Part shown: positions 31,825 through 40,975 of the stretch, piece by piece
Layout: the number at the start of each line of letters is the position of its first letter
Position numbering within the stretch: the stretch's first letter is position 1
Assembly: GCA_037046615.1 (NCBI GenBank)
Contig: JBAOHD010000018.1
Location: forward strand, 186,001 to 250,000
Direction of reading: 5' to 3'
Source: Phosphoribacter sp037046615
GTDB lineage: Bacteria; Actinomycetota; Actinomycetes; Actinomycetales; Dermatophilaceae
Length of the DNA: 64,000 bases
Program-made: the position numbers and the translations under genes
The notes under the pieces: generated by a model
The model's input: only the letters and a program-made list of their open reading frames with translations
Database searches by the model: none
What the model was told of the DNA's origin: nothing

Positions 31825-32134
31825 GTGTACGCGATTGTTCGCGCTGGCGGTCGCCAGGAAAAGGTCGCCGTGGGCGATGTCTTGCTCATCGACAAGGTCG
31901 ACACCGCCGTCGGCGAGCAGCTTCGCGCTCCCGGCGCTGCTGCTCGTCGATGGTGACACCGTCACCACCGACGCCGCCAAGCTGGCCAAGGTCTCCGTGA
32001 CCGCCGAGGTCGTCAAGCCGGCCAAGGGCCCCAAGATCATCATCCACAAGCACAAGAACAAGACCGGCTACCACAAGCGTCAGGGCCACCGTCAGCCGCT
32101 GACCCAGGTCAAGGTCACGGCCATCACGGCCTGA
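31825..32134 (+). CDS. rplU: 50S ribosomal protein L21, with one frameshift
   Basis: L21 of the large ribosomal subunit. The start is GTG 31825 (VYAIVRAGGRQEKVAVGDVL). Around 31920 the frame shifts by one extra base (gagcagcttcgcgctcccg), after which ALPALLLVDGDTVTTDAAKL continues, and the family tail HKNKTGYHKRQGHRQ is present. The restored length is about 102 residues, which is normal. It forms the usual rplU-rpmA-obg cluster. Confidence 0.94.
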
Positions 32135-32165
32135 CGCGACCGACGACCAGAGAGAAGGCACTGAC

Positions 32166-32426
32166 ATGGCACACAAAAAGGGTGCGTCCTCGACCCGTAA
32201 CGGTCGCGACTCCAACGCACAGCGCCTCGGCGTCAAGCGCTTCGGCGGCCAGCTCGTCAACGCTGGCGAGATCATCGTCCGCCAGCGTGGCACGCACTTC
32301 CACCCCGGTGACGGCGTCGGCCGCGGCGGCGACGACACGCTGTTCGCCCTCGTCGCGGGCGCGGTGAAGTTCGGCACCAAGCGCGGCCGCAAGACCGTCA
32401 ACATCGAGACGGTCGACGCGAAGTAG
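32166..32426 (+). CDS. rpmA: 50S ribosomal protein L27
   Basis: Intact 86-residue L27 (MAHKKGASSTRNGRDSNAQR, then QRGTHFHPGDGVGRGGDDTL), which sits near the peptidyl-transferase centre. It begins with MAHKKG directly, so no N-terminal processing peptide of the Firmicutes type is present. It follows rplU by 31 bp with a GAGAAGG ribosome site. Confidence 0.98.
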   Translation: MAHKKGASSTRNGRDSNAQRLGVKRFGGQLVNAGEIIVRQRGTHFHPGDGVGRGGDDTLFALVAGAVKFGTKRGRKTVNIETVDAK

Positions 32427-32536
32427 TTCAATCTCGCGAAGGCGGCGGACCGGTTCGCTCCGCCCCTTCGGTGTGCCGCGGCATACCATCGGCTCGAGAT
32501 CCCACGCCGGACGCAACGATAGCAGGAGCACACCCC

Positions 32537-34080
32537 ATGGCCTCGAACTTCGTCGATCGGGTGATCCTGCACGTCTCGGCGGGTGACGGCGGCCACGGCG
32601 TGCGCGTCGGTGCAAACGGGAGAAGTTCAAGCCGCTCGGCGGCCCCGACGGTGGCAACGGCGGGCACGGCGGCGTCAGTCGTGCTGCGCGTCGACCCGCA
32701 GGTCGACGACCCTGCTGGACTTCCACCACCACGCCGCACCGGCAAGGCCGCCAACGGCAAGCCCGGCAGCCGGCGACGAGCGCAACGGGCGCCGATGGCG
32801 CCGACCTCGTCCTGCCGCGTGCCCGAGGGCACGGTGGTCAAGGACGCCGACGGCGAGCGTCCTCGCCGACCTCATCGGCGCGGGCACGCGAACATCGTCG
32901 TGGCCCGAGGCGGACGGGGCGGGCTGGGCAACAAGGCACTCGCGTCTCCCAAACGCAAGGCGCCGGGCTTCGCGCTGCTCGGCGAGCCGGGGAGAGTCGC
33001 TCGACGTCGTCCTGGAGCTGAAGACCCTGGCCGATGTCGCGCCTCGATCGGCTTCCCATCGGCCGGCAAGTCGTAGCCTGGTCGTCGGTGATGTCGGCGG
33101 CCCGGCCGAAGATCGCCGACTACCCCTTCACGACGCTCGTGCCCGAACCTCGGCGTGGTGCACTGCGGGCGACGATGCGCTTCACCGTCGCCGACGTGCC
33201 CAGGCCTCATCCCGGGGGCCCACGAGGGCAAGGGCCTCGGGCTGGAGTTCCTGCGGCACGTCGAGCGCTGCTCGGTCCTCGTGCACGTCATCGATTGCGC
33301 CACCCTCGAAGCCGACCGCGACCCGATGTCGGATCTCGATGCCATCGAGCGCGAGCTCGCCCTCTACGTGTCCGACGATGATCTCGGGGGGCGCCCGTTG
33401 GCAGATCGCACGAGGATCGTCGTGCTCAACAAAGCCGACGTGCCCGAGGCACGTGAACTCGCGGAGTTCGTCAAGCCGGATTTGGAGGCTCGAGGCCTTG
33501 AGGTCCACATCGTGTCGGCCGTCGCCCGCACCGGTCTGCGCGAGTTGACCTTCGCTTCTGGCGCGTCATGTCGCCGCCGCCAGGGCGGCTCTGCCTGAGG
33601 TCGTCAGGACCCGGATCGTCTTGCGGCCCAGGGGCATCGACGACACGGGCTTCGAGGTGCGTCGCGAAGAAACTCCGCACGGGCCTGGCATACCGGATCA
33701 TCGGCGAGAAGCCGACCCGGTGGGTCCGCCAGACGGACTTCAGCAATGACGAGGCCGTGGGATACCTCGCGGACCGACTCACCAAGCTCGGGGTCGAAGA
33801 GGCACTGTTCAAGTCCGGTGCCGTCGCGGGGGACACCGTGCTCATCGGTCCTGACGAGGACGCCGTTGTCTTCGACTGGGAACCCACGATGAGCCCGGGC
33901 GCCGAGCTCCTCGCCGGGCCGCGCGGCACCGACCCTGCGCCTCGAGCAGTCCTCGCGACCGACGCGTGACGAGAAGCGCGAACGCCAGCGGGAGCGGTAT
34001 GCCGCCCGCGCGGCGACCCAAGCGAACTCGACGCCGAGCGGCGGGCCGGCCACTGGGCGACCGTCCGGGACGAGGAGTGA
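32537..34080 (+). CDS. obg: Obg/CgtA ribosome-assembly GTPase, heavily frameshifted
   Basis: GTPase needed for 50S assembly. The three domains can be read by changing frame repeatedly: the glycine-rich Obg domain (MASNFVDRVILHVSAGDGGH, then GGNGGHGG and ARGGRGGLGNKALASPKRKA), the G domain (P-loop IGFPSAGKS near 33050, DVPGLIPGAHEGKGLGLEFL near 33195, NKADVPEA near 33430), and the C-terminal OCT domain (YRIIGEKPTRWVRQTDFSND, then GDTVLIGPDEDAVVFDWEPT). About ten single-base shifts interrupt it between 32600 and 34000, the worst density in the window. Restored length is about 510 residues, typical for actinobacterial Obg. Stop at 34080. Confidence 0.92.
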
Positions 34081-34166
34081 CGACCGAGTTGATCGGGCCC
34101 GACGGGGCTGGACCTGGCAACGACTGACAAACTCCCCACGTCCGGCGCTCGATAGACTGCCTGATC

Positions 34167-35283
34167 GTGCCCAGATCCGCCGTAGCCCACGCCCGCAGGC
34201 TGGTCGTCAAGGTGGGATCCAGCTCGCTGACCAGTCCCGACGGTCGCCTCGACGTCGGTCGGTTGGTCGCGCTGAGCAACGCGATTTCGGCCAAGCACAA
34301 TGCGGGCGCGTCCGTCGTCCTCGTGTCATCGGGGGCGATCGCCGCCGGGATGGGGCCCCTGGGTCTGGCCAAGCGGCCCAAAGACCTGGCGACCCAGCAG
34401 GCGGCCGCCAGCGTGGGACAAGGAGCCCTTATCGCGGCATACCAGCATGCTTTTGGTGCTCGCGGCGTGACCGTCGGGCAAGTCCTGCTCACGATCGACG
34501 ACGTCACGCGCCGGACGCACTATCTCAATGCGCGCCGCACCGTCGAACGGCTGCTCGACCTGCGCGTGCTGCCGGTCATCAACGAAAACGACACCGTTGC
34601 CACCCATGAGATCCGATTCGGTGACAACGACCGGCTCGCAGCGTTGGTGGCACACCTCATTCATGCCGACGCCCTCGTGTTGCTCTCCGATGTTGACGCG
34701 CTCTACGACGGACCGCCGTCCAGGTCGGGCACGAAGCGGATCCCGATCGTGCGATCGGCGCGGGAGATTGCCGAGGTCGATATCGCGGGAGCGGGCAGTC
34801 AGGTCGGCACCGGCGGGATGAAAACCAAGGTCGAAGCCGCCGCCATCGCCACCTCTGCAGGCATCCCGACGCTGCTCACCGCGACCGACCTGGTCGGCCC
34901 GGCACTTGAAGGTCACGACGTCGGCACGGTCTTCACGCCGGGCCTTCGCAGGCCGCCCTCACGGCTGCTCTGGCTCGCCCACGCGACCGACCCACAGGGG
35001 CGGCTCATCCTCGATGAGGGTGCGGTGGCGGCCGTGGTCGGCCGTCGTAAATCCTTGCTCCCCGCGGGAATCGTCGCCGTCGAAGGCCATTTCAGTGGTG
35101 GCGACCCGGTCGACATCTCGCGATCCCTCCGGCCGTCCCGTCGCTCGCGGCTTGGTCAACTATGGGTCTGACGAGTTGCCCGAGCTGCTCGGAAGGTCGA
35201 CCCGTGATCTCGCCCGCGACCTCGGTCCCGAATATCAACGTGAGGTCATCCATCGTGACGCCCTCGTCGTCCTGAATCGCTGA
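34167..35283 (+). CDS. proB: Glutamate 5-kinase, with one frameshift
   Basis: First enzyme of proline synthesis, phosphorylating glutamate. The amino-acid kinase domain is intact (LVVKVGSSSLTSPDG, VSSGAIAAGMGPLG, PVINENDTVATHEIRFGDND, GTGGMKTKVEAA). After DPVDIS the frame shifts at about 35120, where tcgcgat has one base too many for tccgat. The PUA domain then continues with GRPVARGLVNYGSDELPELL and ends at 35283 (about 371 residues). Start is GTG at 34167. proA follows after 62 bp, so the two steps are co-located. Confidence 0.94.
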
Positions 35284-35345
35284 CCCCCACCGCACACGAC
35301 GGTACGTCGCGGCGTCGCTCTCGGGACACGGCATACCCTTGAGTC

Positions 35346-36629
35346 ATGGCTGAGCTGGATCCTGCTGTCATTGCCCACGTCGCCGACCTGGCGGCCGCAG
35401 CCAAGCGCGCCTCGCGTCGGCTGGCTCTGCTGACCCGCGCGGACAAGGACGCAGCGCTCTCGGCCATGGCAGACGCGCTCGACGCGGCCGTCCCCGAGAT
35501 CGTCGCCGCCAATGCCGAGGACCTGGCGCGCGGGCGCGAACGAGGCATGGCTGACGGCCTGGTGGACCGGCTCATGCTCGATGACACCCGGATCCGCGGC
35601 ATCGCCGACGCCGTCCGGGACGTTGCAGCCCTTCCCGATCCGTGCGGAGAGGTCGTCCGCGGAGCGACGTTGGCTAACGGCCTACAGGTGCGCCAGGTGC
35701 GCGTGCCCATGGGCGTCGTCGGCATGATCTATGAGGCCCGCCCTAACGTCACCGTCGATGCCGCCGCCCTGGCGATCAAGAGCGGCAATGCGGTCATCCT
35801 CCGCGGTGGATCGGCGGCTGAGTCGAGCAACCGGGCCCTCGTCGCGGTCGTCCAGGATGCGTTGGAGCGTTCCGGTCTCCCGGCCGAGGCGGTGTCACTG
35901 CTCGACGGTGGCGGTCACGACGCGGCGCGAGCGCTCATGACAGCACGCGGACTCGTCGACCTAGTCATCCCGCGAGGCGGGGCTGATCTCATCCGCACCG
36001 TCGTCATGGAGTCCACCGTCCCGGTCATCGAGACCGGCATCGGCATTAACCACGTCTATATCGACGCAGGCGCAGACCTCGACAAGGCGCTCGCGATCAC
36101 GATGAACTCCAAGACCCACCGGCCGAGCGTGTGCAACGCTGCCGAAACGCTGCTCGTCCACGAGGCGGTCGCCGCAGATTTCCTCCCCAAGGCCCTCGTG
36201 GCGCTGGGCGGCGCGGGAGTTCTCCTCCACGTGGGGCAGGAAGTGCAGGCGTATGCCGCTGCAGCCGGCGCGGCATACGAGCTCGCGACCTCGGCAGACT
36301 TCGACACCGAGTGGCACCGGCTGGAGATGAGCATCGATATCGTGCCGAGCCTCGACGCGGCGCTCGATCACATCCACGCTCACGGGTCGATGCACACCGA
36401 GGTGATCGTCACCGAGAGCCGTTCGGCTGCACGGCGTTTCGTCTCTGAAGTCGATGCCGCCGCAGTCATGGTCAATGCGTCGAGCCGGTTTACCGACGGG
36501 GGTCAGTTCGGGATGGGAGCCGAGATCGGCATCTCCACCCAGAAGCTCCACGCGCGCGGGCCGATGGCGCTACCGGAGTTGACGACGACCAAGTGGGTTG
36601 TCGAGGGAGACGGGCACGTCCGGGTCTGA
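35346..36629 (+). CDS. proA: Gamma-glutamyl phosphate reductase
   Basis: An intact 427-residue enzyme for the second step of proline synthesis, reducing glutamyl phosphate to the semialdehyde with NADPH. VPMGVVGMIYEARPNVTVDA and NAVILRGGSAAESSN form the nucleotide-binding part, and the catalytic cysteine is in KTHRPSVCNAAETLLVH (about residue 260). Its last 60 bp overlap the end of the convergent glycosyltransferase gene. It contains an inverted pair of GTATGCCG words at 36252/36272. Confidence 0.97.
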   Translation: MAELDPAVIAHVADLAAAAKRASRRLALLTRADKDAALSAMADALDAAVPEIVAANAEDLARGRERGMADGLVDRLMLDDTRIRGIADAVRDVAALPDPCGEVVRGATLANGLQVRQVRVPMGVVGMIYEARPNVTVDAAALAIKSGNAVILRGGSAAESSNRALVAVVQDALERSGLPAEAVSLLDGGGHDAARALMTARGLVDLVIPRGGADLIRTVVMESTVPVIETGIGINHVYIDAGADLDKALAITMNSKTHRPSVCNAAETLLVHEAVAADFLPKALVALGGAGVLLHVGQEVQAYAAAAGAAYELATSADFDTEWHRLEMSIDIVPSLDAALDHIHAHGSMHTEVIVTESRSAARRFVSEVDAAAVMVNASSRFTDGGQFGMGAEIGISTQKLHARGPMALPELTTTKWVVEGDGHVRV

Positions 36630-37583
36630 CCCGCTGGCCGGTGCCGCGCCGGTGAGGCTGTCGTAGGCGACGAAGTAGGTCGGTCGACCCTGCAGGTGGG
36701 TATACATCCGTCCGACGTATTCACCGAGCATCCCCAGGCAGAACAACTGCACGGAGCCGACACCTGCCACGATGAGGACGGTCGACGTCCAACCGGGGAT
36801 GGTCTGGCCGCTGCGGGCGAAGACGAGCAGCGCCACCGAGAGCACCGCGATCAGGGCCCCCGCGCCGAGGCCGAGATAGGTCGCGAGGCGCAGCGGGAAG
36901 AGTGAAAACCCGGTCACCGAGTCGATCGAGAGCTTGAGCATCTTGACGAACGGATACTTCGACTCGCCGGCGGCCCGCTCCCCGCGTTTGTAGTGGACGG
37001 TGGCGCTCGGGAACCCCAGCGCCGGCACGACGAAACGCAGCACCCGGCCGTGCTCAGGGAGCGCATTGACCGCATCGACCGTCGCGCGCGACATGAGTCG
37101 GAAGTCGCCGGCATCGCTCTGGGCTATCGTGCCGGAGATCCGTCGGATCACGGCATAGAACATGCGCGCGGTGGTGCGCTTGAACACCGAGTCGGTCGTG
37201 CGGTCGTTGCGGACGCCGTAGACGACGTCGACACCGTCGCGCCGGGCCGTCGCGAACATCTCGGCGATGACCTCGGGAGGATCTTGGAGGTCGGCGTCAA
37301 TCGTCACAACGTAGGACCCGCGGGCGTGGGCGAGGCCCGCAGAGATCGCCGCCTGGTGCCCTGAGTTGGCGCGCAGCCGCAGCACCCTCACCTGTGGCCA
37401 GTCCCGGGTCAACTTGAGCAGCAGCGCCGGGGTGAGGTCGGTGCTGCCGTCGTCGACGCAGACGACCTCGTATGCCGTGTCGAGCCCCTCGAGGACCGGG
37501 CGAAGTCGCCCGGCGAGCAACGGCAGGACATCCTGCTCGTTGAACATCGGGATCACGACCGACAGCTCGGGACTCATGGTCAC
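36570..37583 (-). CDS. GT2-family polyprenyl-phosphate glycosyltransferase (GtrB/ArnC-like)
   Basis: A 337-residue membrane-anchored glycosyltransferase. The GT-A domain comes first: VVIPMFNEQDVLPLLAG, CVDDGSTDLTP and TIDADLQDPPEVIAEM (DAD metal site), plus the SDAGDFRLMSR acceptor loop. Two C-terminal helices (about residues 232-255 and 265-290) anchor it. Such enzymes load a sugar onto undecaprenyl or dolichol-like phosphate for envelope glycans. Its 3' end overlaps proA by 60 bp in convergent orientation; the C-terminal residues in the overlap are low-complexity, so the overlap may be tolerated easily. Its promoter side is adjacent to the insertion sequence. Confidence 0.9.
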   Translation of the reverse strand: MTMSPELSVVIPMFNEQDVLPLLAGRLRPVLEGLDTAYEVVCVDDGSTDLTPALLLKLTRDWPQVRVLRLRANSGHQAAISAGLAHARGSYVVTIDADLQDPPEVIAEMFATARRDGVDVVYGVRNDRTTDSVFKRTTARMFYAVIRRISGTIAQSDAGDFRLMSRATVDAVNALPEHGRVLRFVVPALGFPSATVHYKRGERAAGESKYPFVKMLKLSIDSVTGFSLFPLRLATYLGLGAGALIAVLSVALLVFARSGQTIPGWTSTVLIVAGVGSVQLFCLGMLGEYVGRMYTHLQGRPTYFVAYDSLTGAAPASGSDPDVPVSLDNPLGRRQLR

Positions 37584-37649
37584 AGGGTAGAGCCTCGCGC
37601 CTGAGGACCGGCCCGCCCTGCCCTGTGAGTGACCTGGGGAGCCGCTAGG

Positions 37650-38734
37650 TGTACCCGGCCATCAGGTTGGTGACAGTCGGCTGATCGGGGGACGGCCTCC
37701 GAGTGCGCTGTGGCGCCTTTGATTGTTGTAGTACTTGAGCCAGGGGGCAAGGGCGGTGGTTCGTCTGGTCGTTGCTGGTGAAGGGTTGCGCGGTAGGCCC
37801 ACTCGGTCAGCCAGGGTCCGGTTGAGGCGTTCGGCCTTGCCGTTTTGCCAGGGGCAGTGGGGTTTGATGAATTTCTGTCGGATGCCGTGGTCGGCGCACA
37901 CCGCGGCGCAGGCTGTGCCGGTAGGCCCAGGCGTTGTCGGTCATGAGCCGTTCGATCGTGGTGATGCCGTGGGCGGCGAAGTGGGCGATGGCGCGCTGGA
38001 GGAAGGCTGCGCAGGTGGTGCCCTTCTCGTCGGGCAGGATCTCGCTGTAGGCCAGTCGGGAGTGGTCATCGATCATTGAGTGCACGTAGTCGTAGCCGAT
38101 CGGGCCCCGTTTGGCTTTGGCTGCCCGGGTCGCAGCCCGGCCGTGGACGCGCCAGCCGCCGCCGTCGGGGATCTTCCCGATCTTCTTGACGTCCATGTGG
38201 ACCAGCTCACCGGGACGGTCCTTCTCGTAGCGGACCGCGGTCTGCTTCGAGGAGCGGATCACCTCCCCGGTGATCGGGTCAAGCTGATGCAGGTAGGGCA
38301 CGCGGTGGCGGCGCAGGATCCGCGAGACCGTGCGAGCCGGCACGCCCACCTTCGGGCCCAGCACGTCCGGACCTTCACGGTCCTTCTCCCGCGCCGCCAG
38401 CACTCGACGTTCGGCCTCAGCGCTGGTGCGCTTGGGCATGGTGTGAGGTCGCGAGGAACGGGTCTGCAAGCCCTCCTCGCCCTCGGCCGCGAACCGGTCG
38501 ATCCACGTCCTCACACACTTACGCGAAACTCCCATCGCCGCAGCGATATGAGCTTGGGGCCACCCCGCGTGGTGGCGTTGGACGATCAAGCGCCGACCAT
38601 GAACGGTCAGGCGGGCACTACCGTGGGACACGAGAACCTCCGGATGGACGTGGGCCTTTGACAAGCCACATCCCATTCGGAGGTTCTCGCTCAATCAAGC
38701 AGGCACGCTGCTACCAACGTCCTGGCCGGGTACA
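37650..38734 (-). mobile_element. IS481-family insertion sequence with intact ends and 6-bp target duplication
   Basis: A 1085-bp element. The ends carry 12-bp perfect inverted repeats TGTACCCGGCCA (37650-37661 and, inverted, 38723-38734), extending imperfectly inwards. It is flanked by the direct repeat GCTAGG (37644-37649 and 38735-38740). This fits the NCTAGN target reported for IS481. It sits between the divergent glycosyltransferase gene and the small membrane protein/nadD operon, 69 bp before the likely start of the latter. It contains no GTATGCCG word, unlike its surroundings, which suits recent arrival. Confidence 0.95.
37662..38694 (-). CDS. IS481-family DDE transposase, frameshifted
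   Basis: Begins ATG 38694 with a helix-turn-helix region (GWPQAHIAAAMGVSRKCVRT), then the rve catalytic core: first Asp in VHMDVKKIGK, second in MIDDHSRLAYSEI, and Glu in CPWQNGKAERLNRTL. The frame shifts near 37903, where cctgcgccgcgg has one base too many for LAAVCADHGIRQKF. A second short out-of-frame stretch lies near 37770-37810, with the frame recovered by WLKYYNNQRRHSALGGRPP at the end. Whether the copy is functional depends on whether these shifts are sequence errors; the ends and target duplication look fresh. Confidence 0.92.
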
Positions 38735-38809
38735 GCTAGGATGTGCCGCATGTCCGCGAGCGTCCTGCCTGTCCTGATCAACGCCGAAGAGGCTCACCGC
38801 GAGCTGCCG

Positions 38810-38944
38810 ATGAACGCCGTGATGTATGGCGTCATCGCGTTTGCCGTCTTCCTGCTGCTGCTGGCATTCCTCTGGAGTTTCCGCGGTGCGGCCTACAAGG
38901 TCCGTGACAAGCACGCGAGCCCGAGCGCCGGGGGCCACCACTGA
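38810..38944 (+). CDS. Small single-pass membrane protein upstream of nadD
   Basis: A 44-residue protein (MNAVMYGVIAFAVFLLLLAF followed by a basic tail with DKHASPSAGGHH). Similar tiny membrane proteins precede nadD in many actinobacteria; function unknown. ATG at 38810 is chosen because it begins at the helix; ATG codons at 38741 and 38750 would give longer forms, of which the first lies right at the insertion-sequence duplication. It overlaps the probable nadD start. Confidence 0.65.
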   Translation: MNAVMYGVIAFAVFLLLLAFLWSFRGAAYKVRDKHASPSAGGHH

Positions 38945-39591
38945 GCCGACGCATTGGCGTCATGGGTGGGACATTCGATCCCATCCACCACGGGCACCTC
39001 GTCGCTGCCAGTGAGGTGCAAGCGCTGCTCGGTCTCGACGAAGTGGTCTTCGTCCCCACTGGGCAGCCATGGCAGAAGGCTGGGCGCGAGGTCGCACCGG
39101 CCGAACACCGCTATCTCATGACGGTCGTCGCGACCGCATCCAACCCTCGTTTCACCGTGTCTCGCGTGGACATCGATCGCGGTGGACCGACCTACACCAT
39201 CGACACCCTGCGTGATCTGGCGCGCGAGCACCCTAACGACGAGCTCTTCTTCATCACCGGCGCCGATGCGCTCGCCCAGATCTTCACGTGGAAGGACGTC
39301 GATGAGCTCTGGGGCCTCGCCCATTTCGTCGGCGTCACGCGGCCGGGCCACGTGCTCTCCGGCGTTGGGCTACCCGCGGAGCGGGTTACCCTTCAAGAAG
39401 TACCCGCAATGGCGATCTCCTCGACCGACTGTCGAGAGCGGGTCATGCGTGGCCAACCCGTGTGGTATCTCGTGCCAGATGGCGTCGTCCAATACATCAC
39501 CAAGCACCACCTCTATGCCCCGTTGGCCCCCGAGGATCCCCTCGATACCCCCGACACCCAACCGTCAAAGGACCCGCGTGAGCGCGACTGA
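38941..39591 (+). CDS. nadD: Nicotinate-nucleotide adenylyltransferase
   Basis: Adds AMP to nicotinate mononucleotide in NAD synthesis. GGTFDPIHHGHLVAA is the nucleotidyltransferase HxGH motif, and the C-terminal AISSTDCRERV is the SSTxxR block. The first ATG (38962) would remove the first beta strand (RIGVMGG), so the real start must be upstream; in-frame CTG at 38941, overlapping the previous stop (CTGA), is used here, but CTG starts are rare and a base error is possible. Length would be 216 residues. It overlaps rsfS by 14 bp. Confidence 0.92.
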   Translation: MSRRIGVMGGTFDPIHHGHLVAASEVQALLGLDEVVFVPTGQPWQKAGREVAPAEHRYLMTVVATASNPRFTVSRVDIDRGGPTYTIDTLRDLAREHPNDELFFITGADALAQIFTWKDVDELWGLAHFVGVTRPGHVLSGVGLPAERVTLQEVPAMAISSTDCRERVMRGQPVWYLVPDGVVQYITKHHLYAPLAPEDPLDTPDTQPSKDPRERD

Positions 39592-39985
39592 ACGTTCCAT
39601 CCTCCTGGCCAAGGCCGCAGCCGAGGCTGCCGCTGACAAGATCGCCTCGGATGTCGTCGCGATCGACGTGAGCGCACAGTTGGCCCTGACCGACATCTTC
39701 GTCATCGCCTCGGCCTCCAACGACCGTCAGGTCGGTGCGATCGTCGACGAGATCGAAGAGCGCCTGCGCGAGCAGGGAGCCAAGCCACGCCGTCGTGAAG
39801 GGGCTCGCGAGGGCCGCTGGGTGCTCGTCGACTTCGGGGACATCGTCGTCCACGTCCAGCACGACGAAGAGCGCGACTACTACCAGCTCGAGCGACTCTG
39901 GGGAGACTGCCCGCGGATCGACCTCGCGTCGATCGAAGCGCCCGCCCGCCCGCAGGCCGCGGCTGCATCGGCCACCGCAGACTGA
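39578..39985 (+). CDS. rsfS: Ribosome silencing factor
   Basis: A 135-residue RsfS/Iojap protein, which binds L14 and blocks subunit joining in starvation. Conserved blocks are KIASDVVAIDVS, LTDIFVIASASNDRQVGAIV and EGRWVLVDFGDIVVHVQHDEERDYYQLERLW split over two strands. GTG at 39578 lies inside the nadD end, and its stop shares one base with the next ATG (TGATG). nadD-rsfS-phosphatase is a common actinobacterial operon. Confidence 0.96.
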   Translation: MSATERSILLAKAAAEAAADKIASDVVAIDVSAQLALTDIFVIASASNDRQVGAIVDEIEERLREQGAKPRRREGAREGRWVLVDFGDIVVHVQHDEERDYYQLERLWGDCPRIDLASIEAPARPQAAAASATAD

Positions 39986-40689
39986 TGCCCACGCGCATGT
40001 CAGGCTTCCCCGGAGCCGACACCCGCAAGCTCGTCCTCGTCCGGCACGGCCGCACCGCGTGGAACCTCACCCGCCGCGCCCAGGGGCACACCGACATTCC
40101 GCTCGACGATGTCGGGCACGCCGAGGCTGCGGCGATGGCGCCCCACGTGGCCGCTCTGCGACCCACGCGGGTGTGGTCGAGCGACCTCGCGCGCGCGAGT
40201 CAGACGGCGGCATACATCGCCGACGCCTGCGGTCTGCCGGTCGAGACCGATCCGCGGCTGCGGGAGTACTCCGTGGGTGCACGCTCGGGGATGACCCGAG
40301 CAGAGTTCGAGACTGCTTTCCCGCGGGAGTATGCCGCGTGGTCGGCGGGCGACGAGACGATCCTGCTGCCCGGAGCGGAGTCCACCGCCGACGTCATTAC
40401 GCGGATGGTGCCGGCCGTGCGCGGTTACGTCGAGGAGCTCGGCGCGGGGGAGACCGGGATCGTCGTCACGCACGGCGCTTGCCTGCGAGCGGCCATGCTC
40501 GAGGTGTTGGGGCTGCCGCAGTCGGCCGACGAAGCCTTCGCCACGATGGGCAACTGCACCTGGACTGTGTTGCAGGAGAGCAGATTTGGTGGTCAGCTCC
40601 GGATCGCGGTCTACAACCAGGGTGTGCCTCTGGCAGGGGCCGAGACCTCTGAACGACCCGATTTCGCGTCAGCCCGCGCTTTGGCCTAA
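39985..40689 (+). CDS. Histidine phosphatase (phosphoglycerate mutase family)
   Basis: A 234-residue member of the histidine phosphatase superfamily. The phospho-accepting histidine is in VLVRHGRTAWN (about residue 20), the second catalytic histidine in IVVTHGACLRAAM (about 160), and the acid in REYSVGARSGMTRAEFE (about 93). Actinobacterial members at this position have been assigned as glucosyl-3-phosphoglycerate phosphatase or broad phosphatases; the true substrate is not visible. Translationally coupled to rsfS. Confidence 0.92.
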   Translation: MPTRMSGFPGADTRKLVLVRHGRTAWNLTRRAQGHTDIPLDDVGHAEAAAMAPHVAALRPTRVWSSDLARASQTAAYIADACGLPVETDPRLREYSVGARSGMTRAEFETAFPREYAAWSAGDETILLPGAESTADVITRMVPAVRGYVEELGAGETGIVVTHGACLRAAMLEVLGLPQSADEAFATMGNCTWTVLQESRFGGQLRIAVYNQGVPLAGAETSERPDFASARALA

Positions 40690-40724
40690 ACTCTGTCGAG
40701 TTGCCCGGGCTCGCCCCGAGCGGC

Positions 40725-40797
40725 GGGGCTGTAGCGCAGTTGGTAGCGCACCTCCATGGCATGGAGGGGGTCAGGGGTTCGAATCCCCTCAGCTCCA
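40725..40797 (+). tRNA. tRNA-Ala (anticodon GGC)
   Basis: A 73-nt cloverleaf. The acceptor GGGGCTG pairs with CAGCTCC, giving the G3-U70 pair that marks alanine tRNA. The anticodon arm is CCTCC-ATGGCAT-GGAGG (GGC). CCA is not encoded. It lies 35 bp after the phosphatase gene. Confidence 0.97.
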
Positions 40798-40821
40798 CAT
40801 TTGTGAAGTTTCAATGATATG

Positions 40822-40850
40822 AGCCCGGGTCCTGCAGGGGTCCGGGCTTT
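40822..40850 (+). terminator. Rho-independent terminator after tRNA-Ala
   Basis: The stem AGCCCGG pairs with CCGGGCT around a 13-base loop, followed by TT and then GTC. It is 25 bp after the tRNA and ends the nadD-to-tRNA unit. Confidence 0.8.
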
Positions 40851-40975
40851 GTCATGTCGGTGGGTGCCAGCCGAGTGGGATGACACATGTGGGGCCTTCT
40901 CGGGGGCGCGCCGGGCGATGACGCCCCTATTCGGGTCAGGTCGTAGAGGCGGGACCCCGCCGCGGCGGCAGGCCG

